Source of the DNA: Stenotrophomonas bentonitica
Lineage (GTDB): Bacteria > Pseudomonadota > Gammaproteobacteria > Xanthomonadales > Xanthomonadaceae
Direction of reading: 5' to 3'
Length of the DNA stretch: 64,000 nt
NCBI RefSeq assembly: GCF_002887735.1
Contig: NZ_PKQP01000002.1
Span: forward strand, 186,001-250,000
Shown: positions 15,621-23,099 of the stretch, one piece after another
How positions within the stretch are numbered: the stretch's first letter is position 1
Layout of the letters: each line of letters opens with the position of its first letter
Made by a program: the position numbers and the translations under genes
The notes under the pieces: generated by a model
The model's database searches: none
What the model was told of the DNA's origin: nothing
What the model saw: the letters and a program-made list of their open reading frames with translations, nothing else

Positions 15621-15890
15621 TCAGGAATCGATCCGGGAGGCACGCAGCCGGAGGACCTCGCTCCGTCCCGGCTCGGCAACGCCATGGGGCGACGGGCAGC
15701 TGCCGCGTATTTCGGTAACCCACATCACCATCATGCCGACGATGCGGGTGGCATCGCCCGGCCACTGCGCTACCAGCCGGTCGTGGATACCGTCGTACAC
15801 CGCCCATCGCTCGGCCGCCGACCGGCCGCGCGTCCAGCACTGCTCCAACTCGGCGTGTGCCTGCCGAAATGCCTCTTTCTGTCCGTCCAT
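15621..15890 (-). CDS. Small hypothetical protein
   Basis: 89 residues from the ATG at 15890. The open frame extends further upstream without a good start. The N-terminal half is helical and charged (MDGQKEAFRQAHAELEQCW, RSAAERWAVYDGIHDRLVAQ); the middle, RIVGMMVMWVTEIRG, could be a strand pair. No family is recognised. The gene converges with the preceding hypothetical gene and is divergent from the MFS exporter gene. Confidence 0.5.
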   Translation of the reverse strand: MDGQKEAFRQAHAELEQCWTRGRSAAERWAVYDGIHDRLVAQWPGDATRIVGMMVMWVTEIRGSCPSPHGVAEPGRSEVLRLRASRIDS

Positions 15891-16053
15891 AGTGATCCCC
15901 GACACCGTGCATACCGGGCAGGCGTACCTGCGCGGGTGAGCCCCCCTGCCATGTGACCAACGCCAGTCGCCACGCAGACCGGCCACGCCCGCGGTTGCGC
16001 ACGGCAGTGCCTGCCGCAGGCTGAACCCACCGGGGGTGCGTCGTCATAACCAA

Positions 16054-16072
16054 ACAGGACGTCCTGTATAGT
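16054..16072 (+). promoter_or_regulatory. Palindromic operator over the MFS-tetR promoter
   Basis: ACAGGACGTCCTGT (16054-16067) is a perfect 14-bp palindrome. It runs directly into TATAGT (16067-16072), a good -10 element about 30 bp before the MFS start codon; the -35 region is weak. A dyad covering the promoter of an exporter-TetR operon is the expected TetR operator, giving repression relieved by an exported drug. Confidence 0.7.
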
Positions 16073-16100
16073 TACTGCCCGCCCGAAACGTTCGCTCCCC

Positions 16101-17606
16101 ATGACCCCCACCAAGACCCAGCGCTGGAGCCTGTTGCTCACCGTGGCCGCCGGCCTGCTGCTGATCACGCTCGACAACTCGGTGCTGTACACCGCCTTGC
16201 CCACCCTGACCGCCGAACTCGGCGCCACGTCGCTGCAGGGGCTGTGGATCATCAACGCCTATCCGCTGGTCATGGCCGGCCTGCTGCTCGGCGCAGGCAC
16301 CCTCGGCGACCGGCTGGGGCACCGCCGTATGTTCCTGATCGGCCTGGTGATCTTCGGCATCGCCTCGCTGCTGGCTGCGTTCGCGCCGGACGCCAACCTG
16401 CTCATCGGCGCCCGCGCGCTGCTCGCGGTGGGTGCCGCGGCGATGATGCCGGCCACCCTGGCGCTGATCAGCCTGACCTTCGCGGATGAGCGCGAGCGCA
16501 ATCTGGCGATCGCGGTCTGGGGCTGCATTTCCATCATTGGCAGCGCGATCGGCCCGATCGTCGGCGGCGTGCTGCTGGCCCATTTCTGGTGGGGTTCGGT
16601 GTTCCTGATCAACGTGCCGATCGTGCTGCTGGCGATGGTTGGCGCCGTGCTGTTCGCGCCGCACGGCACGCCCGATGCGAGCAAGCCGTGGGACCTGATT
16701 TCCTCGCTGTTGAGTCTGGTCGCGTTGTCCGGCCTGGTGGTGGCGATCAAGGAAATCGCGCATGCGCCGCCGAACGGGCCACTGGCCGCGGGCGCGGCGC
16801 TGGTCTTCGTCGTGGGTCTGGTGCTGTTCCTGCGTCGCCAGCGTCGCCTGCCGTATCCCATGCTTGACGTGGCGATCTTCCGCAATGCGCCGTTCCTGGC
16901 CGGTGTGCTCTCGGCGGCCTTCGCGATGTTCGCCATCGCCGGCCTGCAGCTGCTGACCACCCAGCGCTTCCAGCTGGTCGCCGATTACACACCGCTGCAG
17001 GCCGGTCTGCTGGTGTCGGTGGTCGCGCTCGGCTGCCTGCCCAGCGCGATCTTCGGCGGCGCGTTCCTGCACCGCGTCGGGCTGTTGCCGCTGATCACCG
17101 GTGGGCTCGGCGTGGGTACCGCCGGCGTGCTGCTGGTCGCGGTGACCTTCGGTAGCGACCTGGGCTGGACCATTACCGGGTTGCTGCTCACCGGGCTCGG
17201 CATGGGCGCGACCATTTCGGTCGCTTCCACGGCCATCATCGGCAACGTGCCGCCGCACCGCGCCGGCATGGCGTCCTCGGTGGAGGAGGTGTCCTACGAG
17301 TTCGGCAGCCTGTTCGCGGTCTCGCTGCTGGGCAGCCTGATTGCCGCGCTGTACTCGGCAACCGTGTCGCTTCCGGACGGCGTGGACGCCGCTGCGGGTG
17401 AGAGCATCCAGCAGGCGTTCGCTCTGGCCGCGCAGCCCGGTGCCGATGCAGGGTGGCTCGGTGCTGCCGCCAGCGCCTACGACGCCAGCTATGTTTGGGT
17501 ACTGTATGTGATCGCCGCCGTGCTCCTGGTCGGCACCGTCGTCACCGGCATTCTGCTGCGCCGTCACGGCTCCGGCAGCGCCACCACTGTCTCCCACGCC
17601 CACTGA
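16101..17606 (+). CDS. MFS drug exporter, 14-helix DHA2 family (EmrB/QacA type)
   Basis: 501 residues, normal for the family. It has fourteen hydrophobic segments, motif A in the first cytoplasmic loop (GTLGDRLGHRRMFLIG) and the antiporter motif C region (CISIIGSAIGPIVGG). Membrane-embedded acidic residues include Asp in LLITLDNSVLYTALP, as in QacA/SmvA-type proteins that export cationic dyes and biocides by proton antiport. The tetR gene follows four bases after its stop, and a palindromic operator lies over its promoter, so expression is probably substrate-inducible. The likely substrates are quaternary ammonium-type compounds, by family analogy only. Confidence 0.92.
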   Translation: MTPTKTQRWSLLLTVAAGLLLITLDNSVLYTALPTLTAELGATSLQGLWIINAYPLVMAGLLLGAGTLGDRLGHRRMFLIGLVIFGIASLLAAFAPDANLLIGARALLAVGAAAMMPATLALISLTFADERERNLAIAVWGCISIIGSAIGPIVGGVLLAHFWWGSVFLINVPIVLLAMVGAVLFAPHGTPDASKPWDLISSLLSLVALSGLVVAIKEIAHAPPNGPLAAGAALVFVVGLVLFLRRQRRLPYPMLDVAIFRNAPFLAGVLSAAFAMFAIAGLQLLTTQRFQLVADYTPLQAGLLVSVVALGCLPSAIFGGAFLHRVGLLPLITGGLGVGTAGVLLVAVTFGSDLGWTITGLLLTGLGMGATISVASTAIIGNVPPHRAGMASSVEEVSYEFGSLFAVSLLGSLIAALYSATVSLPDGVDAAAGESIQQAFALAAQPGADAGWLGAAASAYDASYVWVLYVIAAVLLVGTVVTGILLRRHGSGSATTVSHAH

Positions 17607-17610
17607 CTCC

Positions 17611-18162
17611 ATGCGCCCGAGCAACCGAACCAACATCCTTGATGCCGCCGTCCGCGTGATCGAACGCGACGGCATCACCGCGCTCACCTTCGAGGCGGTC
17701 GCCACCGAATCCGGCATCGCCAGGGGAGGGCTGCTGTACCACTTCCCCTCGCGCGACGCGCTGCTCCAGGGCATCCATCAGCACCTGGCCGGCGTGTGGG
17801 AGGCGAGCTTGATCGAGGTGGCCGGCAAGCCGGCCGAGGCCGCCGATGCCACCGAGCGCTACCAGGCCTACGCACTGACCTGTGCGCAGACCGCTACGCG
17901 CGCCGAACTCCAGCTGATGTTCGACGCGGCGGCGACGGACGAGAACGTGCAGCCCTGGGCGACCGTGGCCGAGCGCTGGTCGCCGCCGACCCCGCAGGAC
18001 CTGAGCGACCCGGCCGCGCTGGACCTGTTCATCGCCAAGCTCGCCGCCGACGGCATGTGGGTGTTCGAAGCGCTGTCGCGCTCGCGCCTGCCGCCGGAGG
18101 TGGGGCAGGCCATCGCCGACCGGCTGGCGCAGATGATTGCCGCCGCTTCAAACACAGCGTGA
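17611..18162 (+). CDS. TetR-family repressor of the MFS exporter
   Basis: 183 residues. The N-terminal helix-turn-helix spans residues about 8-52 (ILDAAVRVIERDGITALTFEAVATE... SGIARGGLLYHFPSRDALL). The C-terminal helical region would form the dimer and ligand pocket. It begins four bases after the exporter and is cotranscribed with it, so it should autoregulate through the ACAGGACGTCCTGT operator upstream. The family normally binds DNA as a dimer and releases it on ligand binding. Confidence 0.9.
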   Translation: MRPSNRTNILDAAVRVIERDGITALTFEAVATESGIARGGLLYHFPSRDALLQGIHQHLAGVWEASLIEVAGKPAEAADATERYQAYALTCAQTATRAELQLMFDAAATDENVQPWATVAERWSPPTPQDLSDPAALDLFIAKLAADGMWVFEALSRSRLPPEVGQAIADRLAQMIAAASNTA

Positions 18163-18217
18163 TTTCCGTCATGCGGGTAACCTTGGCGGTTCACTTCTTG
18201 AATGACGGGGCCGCCTG

Positions 18218-18529
18218 ATGGATTACCAGCTTGTGATCAAGTTCTGGCGCAAGTCGCTGGACGATGAGGCATTCCTGGCGACGCTGGAGGCCGAGCTGAC
18301 CGCCGCGCTCGGCAAGGCCGCGACGCTGGACGGCTATGACGTCAGCGCGAAAGAGATCAACCTTTTCATGTTCACTGCGGATCCGCGGCCGACGTTCCGG
18401 AAGACCAAGGATGTGCTGGAGGCGATGGGCGTGCTGCACAGTGTTTCGGCAGCATACCGGCTGGTGGGTGGCGCGCAGTTCACGTCGGTCTGGCCACTGC
18501 GGATGGCGCGGAAATTTACCTTGCCGTGA
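18218..18529 (+). CDS. Hypothetical protein of about 100 residues
   Basis: 103 residues from an ATG just after the tetR gene (55 bp gap). An alpha/beta sequence: MDYQLVIKFWRKSLDDEAFLATLEAELTAAL style helix, then KEINLFMFTADPRPTFRKTKDVLEAM and an exposed Tyr/Val strand. No signal or membrane segment. Short, soluble proteins of this shape occur as orphan or immunity-type genes, but I see no partner toxin and do not recognise the family. About 260 bp of apparently non-coding DNA follow it. Confidence 0.65.
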   Translation: MDYQLVIKFWRKSLDDEAFLATLEAELTAALGKAATLDGYDVSAKEINLFMFTADPRPTFRKTKDVLEAMGVLHSVSAAYRLVGGAQFTSVWPLRMARKFTLP

Positions 18530-18790
18530 GGCACAAAAAGGTGGGGACCTTCGATGTCTGCACTCGCTGGCCAGCAGCATTGCCGTCGCGTCATCCCGCT
18601 CGGCAGCCAGCCACGCCCTGAATCAGAGAAGTCCCGCGCCGCTTCAAAGGTCATGACAAACCCAACTGCGGACGCGTACGCGGTCACGTTGGCGAGGTCA
18701 CGGCAGGATCAGCAACCCAGCCACATGCTTCACGGTGCTAGGATCAAATCGCCGAGCAAAAATCGGCAATTTCTCAATAAAGGATCTATT

Positions 18791-19093
18791 GTGAAGCTCT
18801 TCAGTGCGATGCTTGCATTAACGGCTGCGGCGGTTGCAACGCCTGCTTTTGCGGCTCAGCCGGTGCACTGCCCCACCTGCGTGACCGATGAGGACTTCCG
18901 CCAGCGCGCAATCCTCGAAGAAGCGGTAACGAAGGCTGGCGGGACATATTGGGTCTATAACCTGCCCGCGGGCACGGTCCAGAAATGGTACATCCCGCCC
19001 TCCGAGGGCGAAGAGGAGGCGGCGGTACGCCGCGATCCGTCTGGAACAGCGCGGCAACTGCCGCAGCGCCACGAGGCCAGCAGCAGCCCGTAG
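18791..19093 (+). CDS. Small secreted protein, GTG start, C terminus doubtful
   Basis: 100 residues from a GTG at 18791, with AAAGGA eight bases ahead. The clear signal peptide is LFSAMLALTAAAVATPAFAA. The mature part has a CPTC pair near residue 27 and YWVYNLPAGTVQKWYIPPSEG. From about residue 77 the composition turns Arg/Ser/Pro-rich (AVRRDPSGTARQLPQRHEASSSP) and looks out of frame, while the +1 frame continues with QPVEAHAQAEVQKGQVPPPT. A frameshift around 19010-19030 would explain this. Function unknown; the CxxC could bind metal or form a disulfide. Confidence 0.5.
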   Translation: MKLFSAMLALTAAAVATPAFAAQPVHCPTCVTDEDFRQRAILEEAVTKAGGTYWVYNLPAGTVQKWYIPPSEGEEEAAVRRDPSGTARQLPQRHEASSSP

Positions 19094-19306
19094 AGGCTCA
19101 TGCGCAGGCCGAGGTCCAGAAGGGTCAGGTGCCACCACCGACCATCAACAGGATGAGATCTCCAGGTAGAGACCGCCGCGGTCGAACAGGTTCGGGGTCT
19201 TCTCGGCCGGGTTGGCGCGCCGCAAGGCAAGATGGGTGAGCGGGGGCATCGCCCCCACGGTCTCACGAGCTGCAACGCACGGGGCCTGACGATGCCGGAA
19301 ATAAAA

Positions 19307-19345
19307 AAGCCCGGGAACCCCCGTTGTATAAGGGTTCCCGGGCTT
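19307..19345 (-). terminator. Terminator of ssrA
   Basis: AAGCCCGGGAACCC (19307-19320) and GGGTTCCCGGGCTT (19332-19345) form a 14-bp perfect stem; read on the minus strand it is followed by a T6 run. It sits about 25 bp past the mature tmRNA 3' end. Confidence 0.9.
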
Positions 19346-19370
19346 CTTGGGATTCTTTCGAACCCCTCAT

Positions 19371-19773
19371 TGGTGGAGGTGGGCGGAATTGAACCGCCGT
19401 CCGAAGGCACTCCATCCCCGGTACTACATGCTTAGCTCACCGTTGGATCTCATCCTGTGGCAGCACGGTGTGCAAAGCGCACCCCAGGACCAGCCTGCTT
19501 TAGTTAAGTCGTGACTGACAGGCAGCCATCACAACCGGTTCCGTGATAATGACCCTACATCTACGAGCACGGGCACAAGTAGGTTCGGGGGTTCGCCTAA
19601 GGCGGCTGTAGAACTAAACGCTAAAGCTGTTTTTAGGCAGCGATTGCGAAGTCGTTCGAACCGTAGTTGTCGTCGTTGGCAACTAAAAGTTTGCTGCTGG
19701 ATTAACGAGGAAAGCTGCCCCCTCGGCATGCACCAAGTAACTTCACAACCCCCGTCGAAACCAATGCACCCCC
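19371..19773 (-). ncRNA. ssrA: tmRNA (transfer-messenger RNA)
   Basis: Rescues ribosomes stalled on broken mRNA with SmpB and tags the nascent chain for proteolysis. Read on the minus strand, the 5' end GGGGGTG (complement of 19767-19773) pairs with CACCTCC just before ACCA at 19371, forming the tRNA-like acceptor stem. The T-arm GGTTCAATTCC precedes it and CCA is encoded. The tag frame lies at 19680-19633: A N D D N Y G S N D F A I A A stop, a Xanthomonadaceae-type tag with the usual AxAA ending. Length is 403 nt by these ends, somewhat long for the family. smpB lies 1 kb away on the same strand, so the two partners are neighbours. Confidence 0.96.
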
Positions 19774-19880
19774 GGTTTCTTCAAGAACCGCACTTCATCC
19801 GGAAAACAGCGCCGGACGTCTACTTGACGGAATGGATGCTACTCCAATCCGGCTGAACAGTCACCTTGCCGGTCTGCCGC

Positions 19881-20234
19881 TTACTTCTGCAGCTGGCGGC
19901 GGCTGTCGGCCTTGTGGCGGGCCTTTTCCTTCTTCAGGCGGTTGTGCTCGTTGCGCACGGCCATCGCCTGCTTCTTGGCCTGCGGCTCGACCCGGGCCAT
20001 CAGCGATTCCACCTGGGCGACCAGCCGGCGGTGCTCCAGGGTGTCGTAGCTCTGCGTTTCCGAGGCAACGCGCTTGGCGTTGCGGATCAGGTAGGTCAGC
20101 ACCTTGAGCAGCGCGGCCGGGTCCATCGCGCGGGCGAGTTCGTCAAAGATGAACTCCAGCGCGGCCACGTCGGCGCGCAGGGTGGTCAGTTCGTCCGCCG
20201 CCAGTGCGGGTGCCGGGGTAGTTTCAAGTGTCAC
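19881..20234 (-). CDS. Hypothetical helical protein
   Basis: 117 residues starting at GTG 20234, with AAAGGA at good spacing. Predicted all-helical: an acidic/aliphatic first half (ADELTTLRADVAALEFIFDELARAM) and a strongly basic C terminus (KKQAMAVRNEHNRLKKEKARHKADSRRQLQK) of coiled-coil character. There is no signal or membrane segment. It lies between ssrA and smpB on the same strand, but separate spacing suggests its own promoter. The basic tail might contact RNA or DNA; this is inference only. Confidence 0.7.
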   Translation of the reverse strand: MTLETTPAPALAADELTTLRADVAALEFIFDELARAMDPAALLKVLTYLIRNAKRVASETQSYDTLEHRRLVAQVESLMARVEPQAKKQAMAVRNEHNRLKKEKARHKADSRRQLQK

Positions 20235-20371
20235 GCGCGGATCCTTTCCGTATCAATGCGGGGATTCTGACAGCTGCGCGGGCCTGGCGGGGAAAGATCG
20301 CTGTCCTGCCGGGGCCGCAGGGTCAGGCCGGCCTTGGCGATACGCGGCGCTGGCAGCGCCCGGGCAGGGCG

Positions 20372-20800
20372 TTAGAGCCGCTTGCGCAGGTACAGGCGAT
20401 GGTGCCCGGGCGGGAAGTCCTGCAGCCGGCCGAACACCTCATAGCCCTGCTTGAGGTAGAAGCCCTCGGCCTGCCAGGAGAAGGTGTCCAGCGTCACCGC
20501 GTGTGCGCCGAGCGTGCGGGCCTGCTGCTCGGCATCGGCCAGCAGCGCCTGGCCCAACCCTTGGCCACGCTGGCTGGCGTCCACCCACAGCGCATGCACC
20601 ATCAGCCAGCCACCGCAGACGTCGGCGGCGATCCCGGCCACCACCCGGCCGGTAGCATCGTGGATCACCCGGTTGACCGGCTGATCGTCCAACGCATCGC
20701 CACTGGCGGCCTGGTTGAAAGCCAACAGGCCGGCGAGCACCGCGCGGGTGTCCTCGGTGCTGGCCGGCTGGATCCCCGGTGCGGCCACCCTGCGCGTCAT
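20372..20800 (-). CDS. GNAT-family N-acetyltransferase
   Basis: 142 residues. The ATG at 20800 overlaps the smpB stop by one base (TGATG), so it is translated after smpB; an in-frame GTG at 20803 is an alternative. The acetyl-CoA-binding motif is clear: LWVDASQRGQGLGQALLADAEQQARTLG, followed by the GNAT closing FYLKQGYEVFGRL. The ending PPGHHRLYLRKRL is seen in small-molecule acetyltransferases of this type. The substrate is unknown. It is probably a cytosolic enzyme cotranscribed with smpB by position rather than by function. Confidence 0.88.
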   Translation of the reverse strand: MTRRVAAPGIQPASTEDTRAVLAGLLAFNQAASGDALDDQPVNRVIHDATGRVVAGIAADVCGGWLMVHALWVDASQRGQGLGQALLADAEQQARTLGAHAVTLDTFSWQAEGFYLKQGYEVFGRLQDFPPGHHRLYLRKRL

Positions 20801-21303
20801 CACGCGTCGCGGTTGTGCCGACGCATGGTGCGCGACTTCTCGCGCGCCCAGTCGCGGTCCTTCTCGGCATCGCGCTTGTCGTGCGTCTGCTTGCCCTTGG
20901 CCAGCGCGATCTCGAGCTTGATCTTGTTCTTGCTCCAGTACATCGCGGTGGGCACGATCGTGTAGCCGTCGCGCTGCACCTTGCCGATCAGCTTGTCGAT
21001 CTCGTTGCGATGCAGGAGCAGCTTGCGGTCCCGGCGGTCGTTGGCCACCACGTGGGTGGAGGCCTGGATCAACGGGGTGATCTGCGCACCGATCAGATAG
21101 ATCTCGCCATCACGCACGTAGGCGTAAGCATCGATGATGTTGCCGCGCCCGGCGCGGATCGACTTGACCTCCCAGCCCTGCAGGGCCAGGCCGGCTTCGA
21201 AGCGATCTTCGATGTGGTACTCGTGCCGGGCACCCTTGTTGAGTGCGATGGTTTTGTTGGCCGTCGCGCCCTTTGCTTTATCCTTGCCGCTGTTCTTGCT
21301 CAT
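20800..21303 (-). CDS. smpB: SsrA-binding protein SmpB
   Basis: 167 residues from ATG 21303; a longer in-frame extension upstream has no support and would overlap ratA antisense. SmpB binds the tRNA-like part of tmRNA and places it in the empty A site. Visible signatures are [53 protein letters not shown], and the basic C-terminal tail ([20 protein letters not shown]) that reaches into the mRNA channel. It is divergent from ratA-ratB, an arrangement common in proteobacteria, and lies 1 kb from ssrA. Confidence 0.97.
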   Translation of the reverse strand: MSKNSGKDKAKGATANKTIALNKGARHEYHIEDRFEAGLALQGWEVKSIRAGRGNIIDAYAYVRDGEIYLIGAQITPLIQASTHVVANDRRDRKLLLHRNEIDKLIGKVQRDGYTIVPTAMYWSKNKIKLEIALAKGKQTHDKRDAEKDRDWAREKSRTMRRHNRDA

Positions 21304-21360
21304 TTCCCTATTGTCTCCGATTCGGGCACGCCCGGTCGATTCATCAGACATCTGTATCGC

Positions 21361-21789
21361 ATGCCAACTATCCGCCGTAGTGCCCTGGTCGAACATTCGG
21401 CTGCCCGCATGTTCGACCTGGTCAATGATATTGACGCCTATCCGCGCCGCTTCCGCTGGTGCTCGGCCTCGCAGATCCTGGAGTCCGGCCCGGACCGCCT
21501 GGTCGCGCGCCTGGATCTGGGCTTCGGTTCGTTCTCCACCTGGTTCATGACCGAGAACACGCTGCAACGCCCGCACAGCATCGATATGCAGCTCAAGGAC
21601 GGGCCGTTCAAGCGCCTGCACGGTCGCTGGGAATTCCACGCGCTGGCCGAAGATGCCTGCAAGGTCACGCTGACGCTGGAGTTCGAGCCGACCTCACGTC
21701 TGCTCGGTCCGGCTCTCGCGCTGGGCTTCCAGGGCCTGGCCGACCGGATGGTCAATGATTTCGTCCGCGTCGCCGACGCCCAGGACTGA
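21361..21789 (+). CDS. ratA: RatA-like START-domain protein
   Basis: 142 residues from ATG 21361. Polyketide-cyclase/START fold (SRPBCC): [28 protein letters not shown] at the N terminus, the RWCSASQIL strand, and the long C-terminal helix [19 protein letters not shown]. coli RatA was described as binding the 50S subunit and blocking subunit association, while mitochondrial relatives (Coq10) bind ubiquinone intermediates; either role is possible. It is divergent from smpB and 3 bp before ratB, the classic smpB-ratA-ratB set. Confidence 0.9.
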   Translation: MPTIRRSALVEHSAARMFDLVNDIDAYPRRFRWCSASQILESGPDRLVARLDLGFGSFSTWFMTENTLQRPHSIDMQLKDGPFKRLHGRWEFHALAEDACKVTLTLEFEPTSRLLGPALALGFQGLADRMVNDFVRVADAQD

Positions 21790-21792
21790 GCC

Positions 21793-22053
21793 GTGATCAC
21801 GGTCGAGGTGGTGCTGGCTTGGCCCGATCGGGCCGCCTCGAAGGTGCTGACCCTCGCCGAGGGCACCACCGTCACCGAGGCCATCGCGCTGGCCGGCATC
21901 GAGGGCAGCGACCAGTGCCCGGCCGTGGCCGTGCATGGCCTGCTGGCCAAGCCGGATCAGGTGCTGCGCGAGGGCGACCGGGTCGAGCTGCTGCGTCCGC
22001 TGCTGGCCGACCCGAAAGACAACCGCCGCCGACGCGCCCGCGCCGGCAGCTGA
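21793..22053 (+). CDS. ratB: RnfH/RatB-family ubiquitin-like protein
   Basis: 86 residues with a GTG start three bases after the ratA stop. A beta-grasp protein of the RnfH family: VEVVLAWPDRAASKVLTLAEGTTVTEAIALAG, then VAVHGLLAKPDQVLREGDRVELLRPLLADPKD and an Arg-rich tail. Its partner ratA precedes it in nearly all genomes that carry it. Despite the name it is usually not part of an rnf cluster; no molecular function is established here. Confidence 0.9.
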   Translation: MITVEVVLAWPDRAASKVLTLAEGTTVTEAIALAGIEGSDQCPAVAVHGLLAKPDQVLREGDRVELLRPLLADPKDNRRRRARAGS

Positions 22054-22069
22054 GTGAAGAACGCGGGCC

Positions 22070-22462
22070 TCAGCGGCCGCGCTTCTTCTTGTCCTTGGGC
22101 AGGTTGCGGCCGAACTGGCGCAGCGTGCTGCGGGCCAGCTGGGCGTCGTCGCTGGCGAAGTACTCGCCGTCCCAGCGGGTGACCGCGTCGTTTTCGAAGT
22201 AGACGGTGAAGTTCTTCACTTCGGTCTTGCCGACCCGGTTCACGCGCTGGCTGGCGGTGTAATCCCAGCGCTGGGCATGGAACGGGTCCGGGATGGAGGG
22301 CGTGCCAAGCAGGGCGTTGACCTGCTGCTTGCTCTGGCCCACCTGCAGCTGACCGACGGCCTGCTCCCGGATCAGGTTGCCCTGATAGATGGGTTGCTTG
22401 TAAATGATGCCGCAGCCCGTGGTGGACAGGGCAACGGCGGCGACCAGCAGGAGATTGCGCAT
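22070..22462 (-). CDS. bamE: Outer-membrane assembly lipoprotein BamE (SmpA/OmlA)
   Basis: 130 residues from the ATG at 22462; the frame continues upstream but the lipoprotein signal MRNLLLVAAVALSTTGC fixes the start. It is lipid-anchored to the inner face of the outer membrane and part of the BAM complex that inserts beta-barrel proteins. Family marks: IYQGNLIREQAVGQLQVGQ, QVNALLGTPSIPDPFHAQRWDY, and a Lys/Arg tail. It converges with ratB and is divergent from fur across a 104-bp shared promoter region, the same bamE-fur arrangement seen in Xanthomonas and Pseudomonas. Confidence 0.95.
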   Translation of the reverse strand: MRNLLLVAAVALSTTGCGIIYKQPIYQGNLIREQAVGQLQVGQSKQQVNALLGTPSIPDPFHAQRWDYTASQRVNRVGKTEVKNFTVYFENDAVTRWDGEYFASDDAQLARSTLRQFGRNLPKDKKKRGR

Positions 22463-22566
22463 CGGGGAATGGCGTTTGGGGAAATCGAGTCGATGATACA
22501 CTCCCGACGTGTCGCCGCGACCCAATCCGAGGCAGCTGGCGCTAAATCGCCAATGAACGGAGAACT

Positions 22567-22974
22567 ATGGAAACCCACGACCTGCGCAAAGTCGGCCTCA
22601 AGGTGACCCACCCGCGTATGCGGATCCTGGCGCTGCTCGAGCAGCGCAATGCCAGCCACCACATGACCGCCGAAGACATCTACCGCCAGCTGCTGGAGCA
22701 CGGTGATGAGATCGGCCTGGCCACGGTGTACCGGGTGCTGACCCAGTTCGAGGCCGCCGGCCTGGTGCTGAAGCACAATTTCGAAGGCGGCCAAGCCGTC
22801 TACGAGCTGGATCGCGGTGGTCACCACGACCACATGGTCGATGTGGACAGCGGCAAGATCATCGAATTTGAAAGCCACGAGATCGAAGAGCTGCAGCGCA
22901 AGATCGCGGCCGACCATGGCTACGAGCTGGAAGAGCACTCGCTGGTGCTCTACGTGCGCAAGAAGCGCCGGTAA
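22567..22974 (+). CDS. fur: Ferric uptake regulator Fur (cysteine-free)
   Basis: 135 residues. Iron-dependent repressor: a winged-helix DNA-binding domain (residues 1-80, with TAEDIYRQLLEHGDEIGLATVYRVLTQFEAAG style signature) and a metal-binding dimerisation domain with HHDHMVDVDSGKIIEF. The CxxC pair that binds structural zinc in E. coli Fur reads VDVDSG here, and the whole protein has no cysteine. Other metal ligands (His of HHDH, Glu, C-terminal His) remain. The ribosome site CGGAGA precedes the ATG. The bamE gene is divergent, so both may share control elements. Confidence 0.96.
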   Translation: METHDLRKVGLKVTHPRMRILALLEQRNASHHMTAEDIYRQLLEHGDEIGLATVYRVLTQFEAAGLVLKHNFEGGQAVYELDRGGHHDHMVDVDSGKIIEFESHEIEELQRKIAADHGYELEEHSLVLYVRKKRR

Positions 22975-23002
22975 CGGGCCGCTGGCGGCCCGGATGCGAT
23001 CA

Positions 23003-23030
23003 AAAAACCCCGGGCATGCCCGGGGTTTTT
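23003..23030. terminator. Bidirectional terminator between fur and recN
   Basis: AAAAACCCCGGGC (23003-23015) and GCCCGGGGTTTTT (23018-23030) form a near-complete palindrome with T-runs on both strands. It can end transcription of both convergent genes. Confidence 0.92.
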
Positions 23031-23061
23031 GCTTTCAGCGCCAGGCGCCGGATCCGGCGGG

Positions 23062-23086
23062 GAGCCGGCCAGCGGCCGGCACTACC
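23062..23086 (-). repeat. SMAG-type REP element
   Basis: AGCCGGCC and GGCCGGC arms around AGC end in CTAC, that is GTAG read on the minus strand. It lies between the fur terminator and the recN stop. Confidence 0.75.
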
Positions 23087-23099
23087 CATCACGTGGCCC

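Noticed and set aside
19094-19370. Genomic island at the ssrA 3' end
   Set aside because: No integrase, no second copy of the ssrA 3' end and only about 280 bp before the next gene. The 13-bp inverted match is kept as a low-interest finding.
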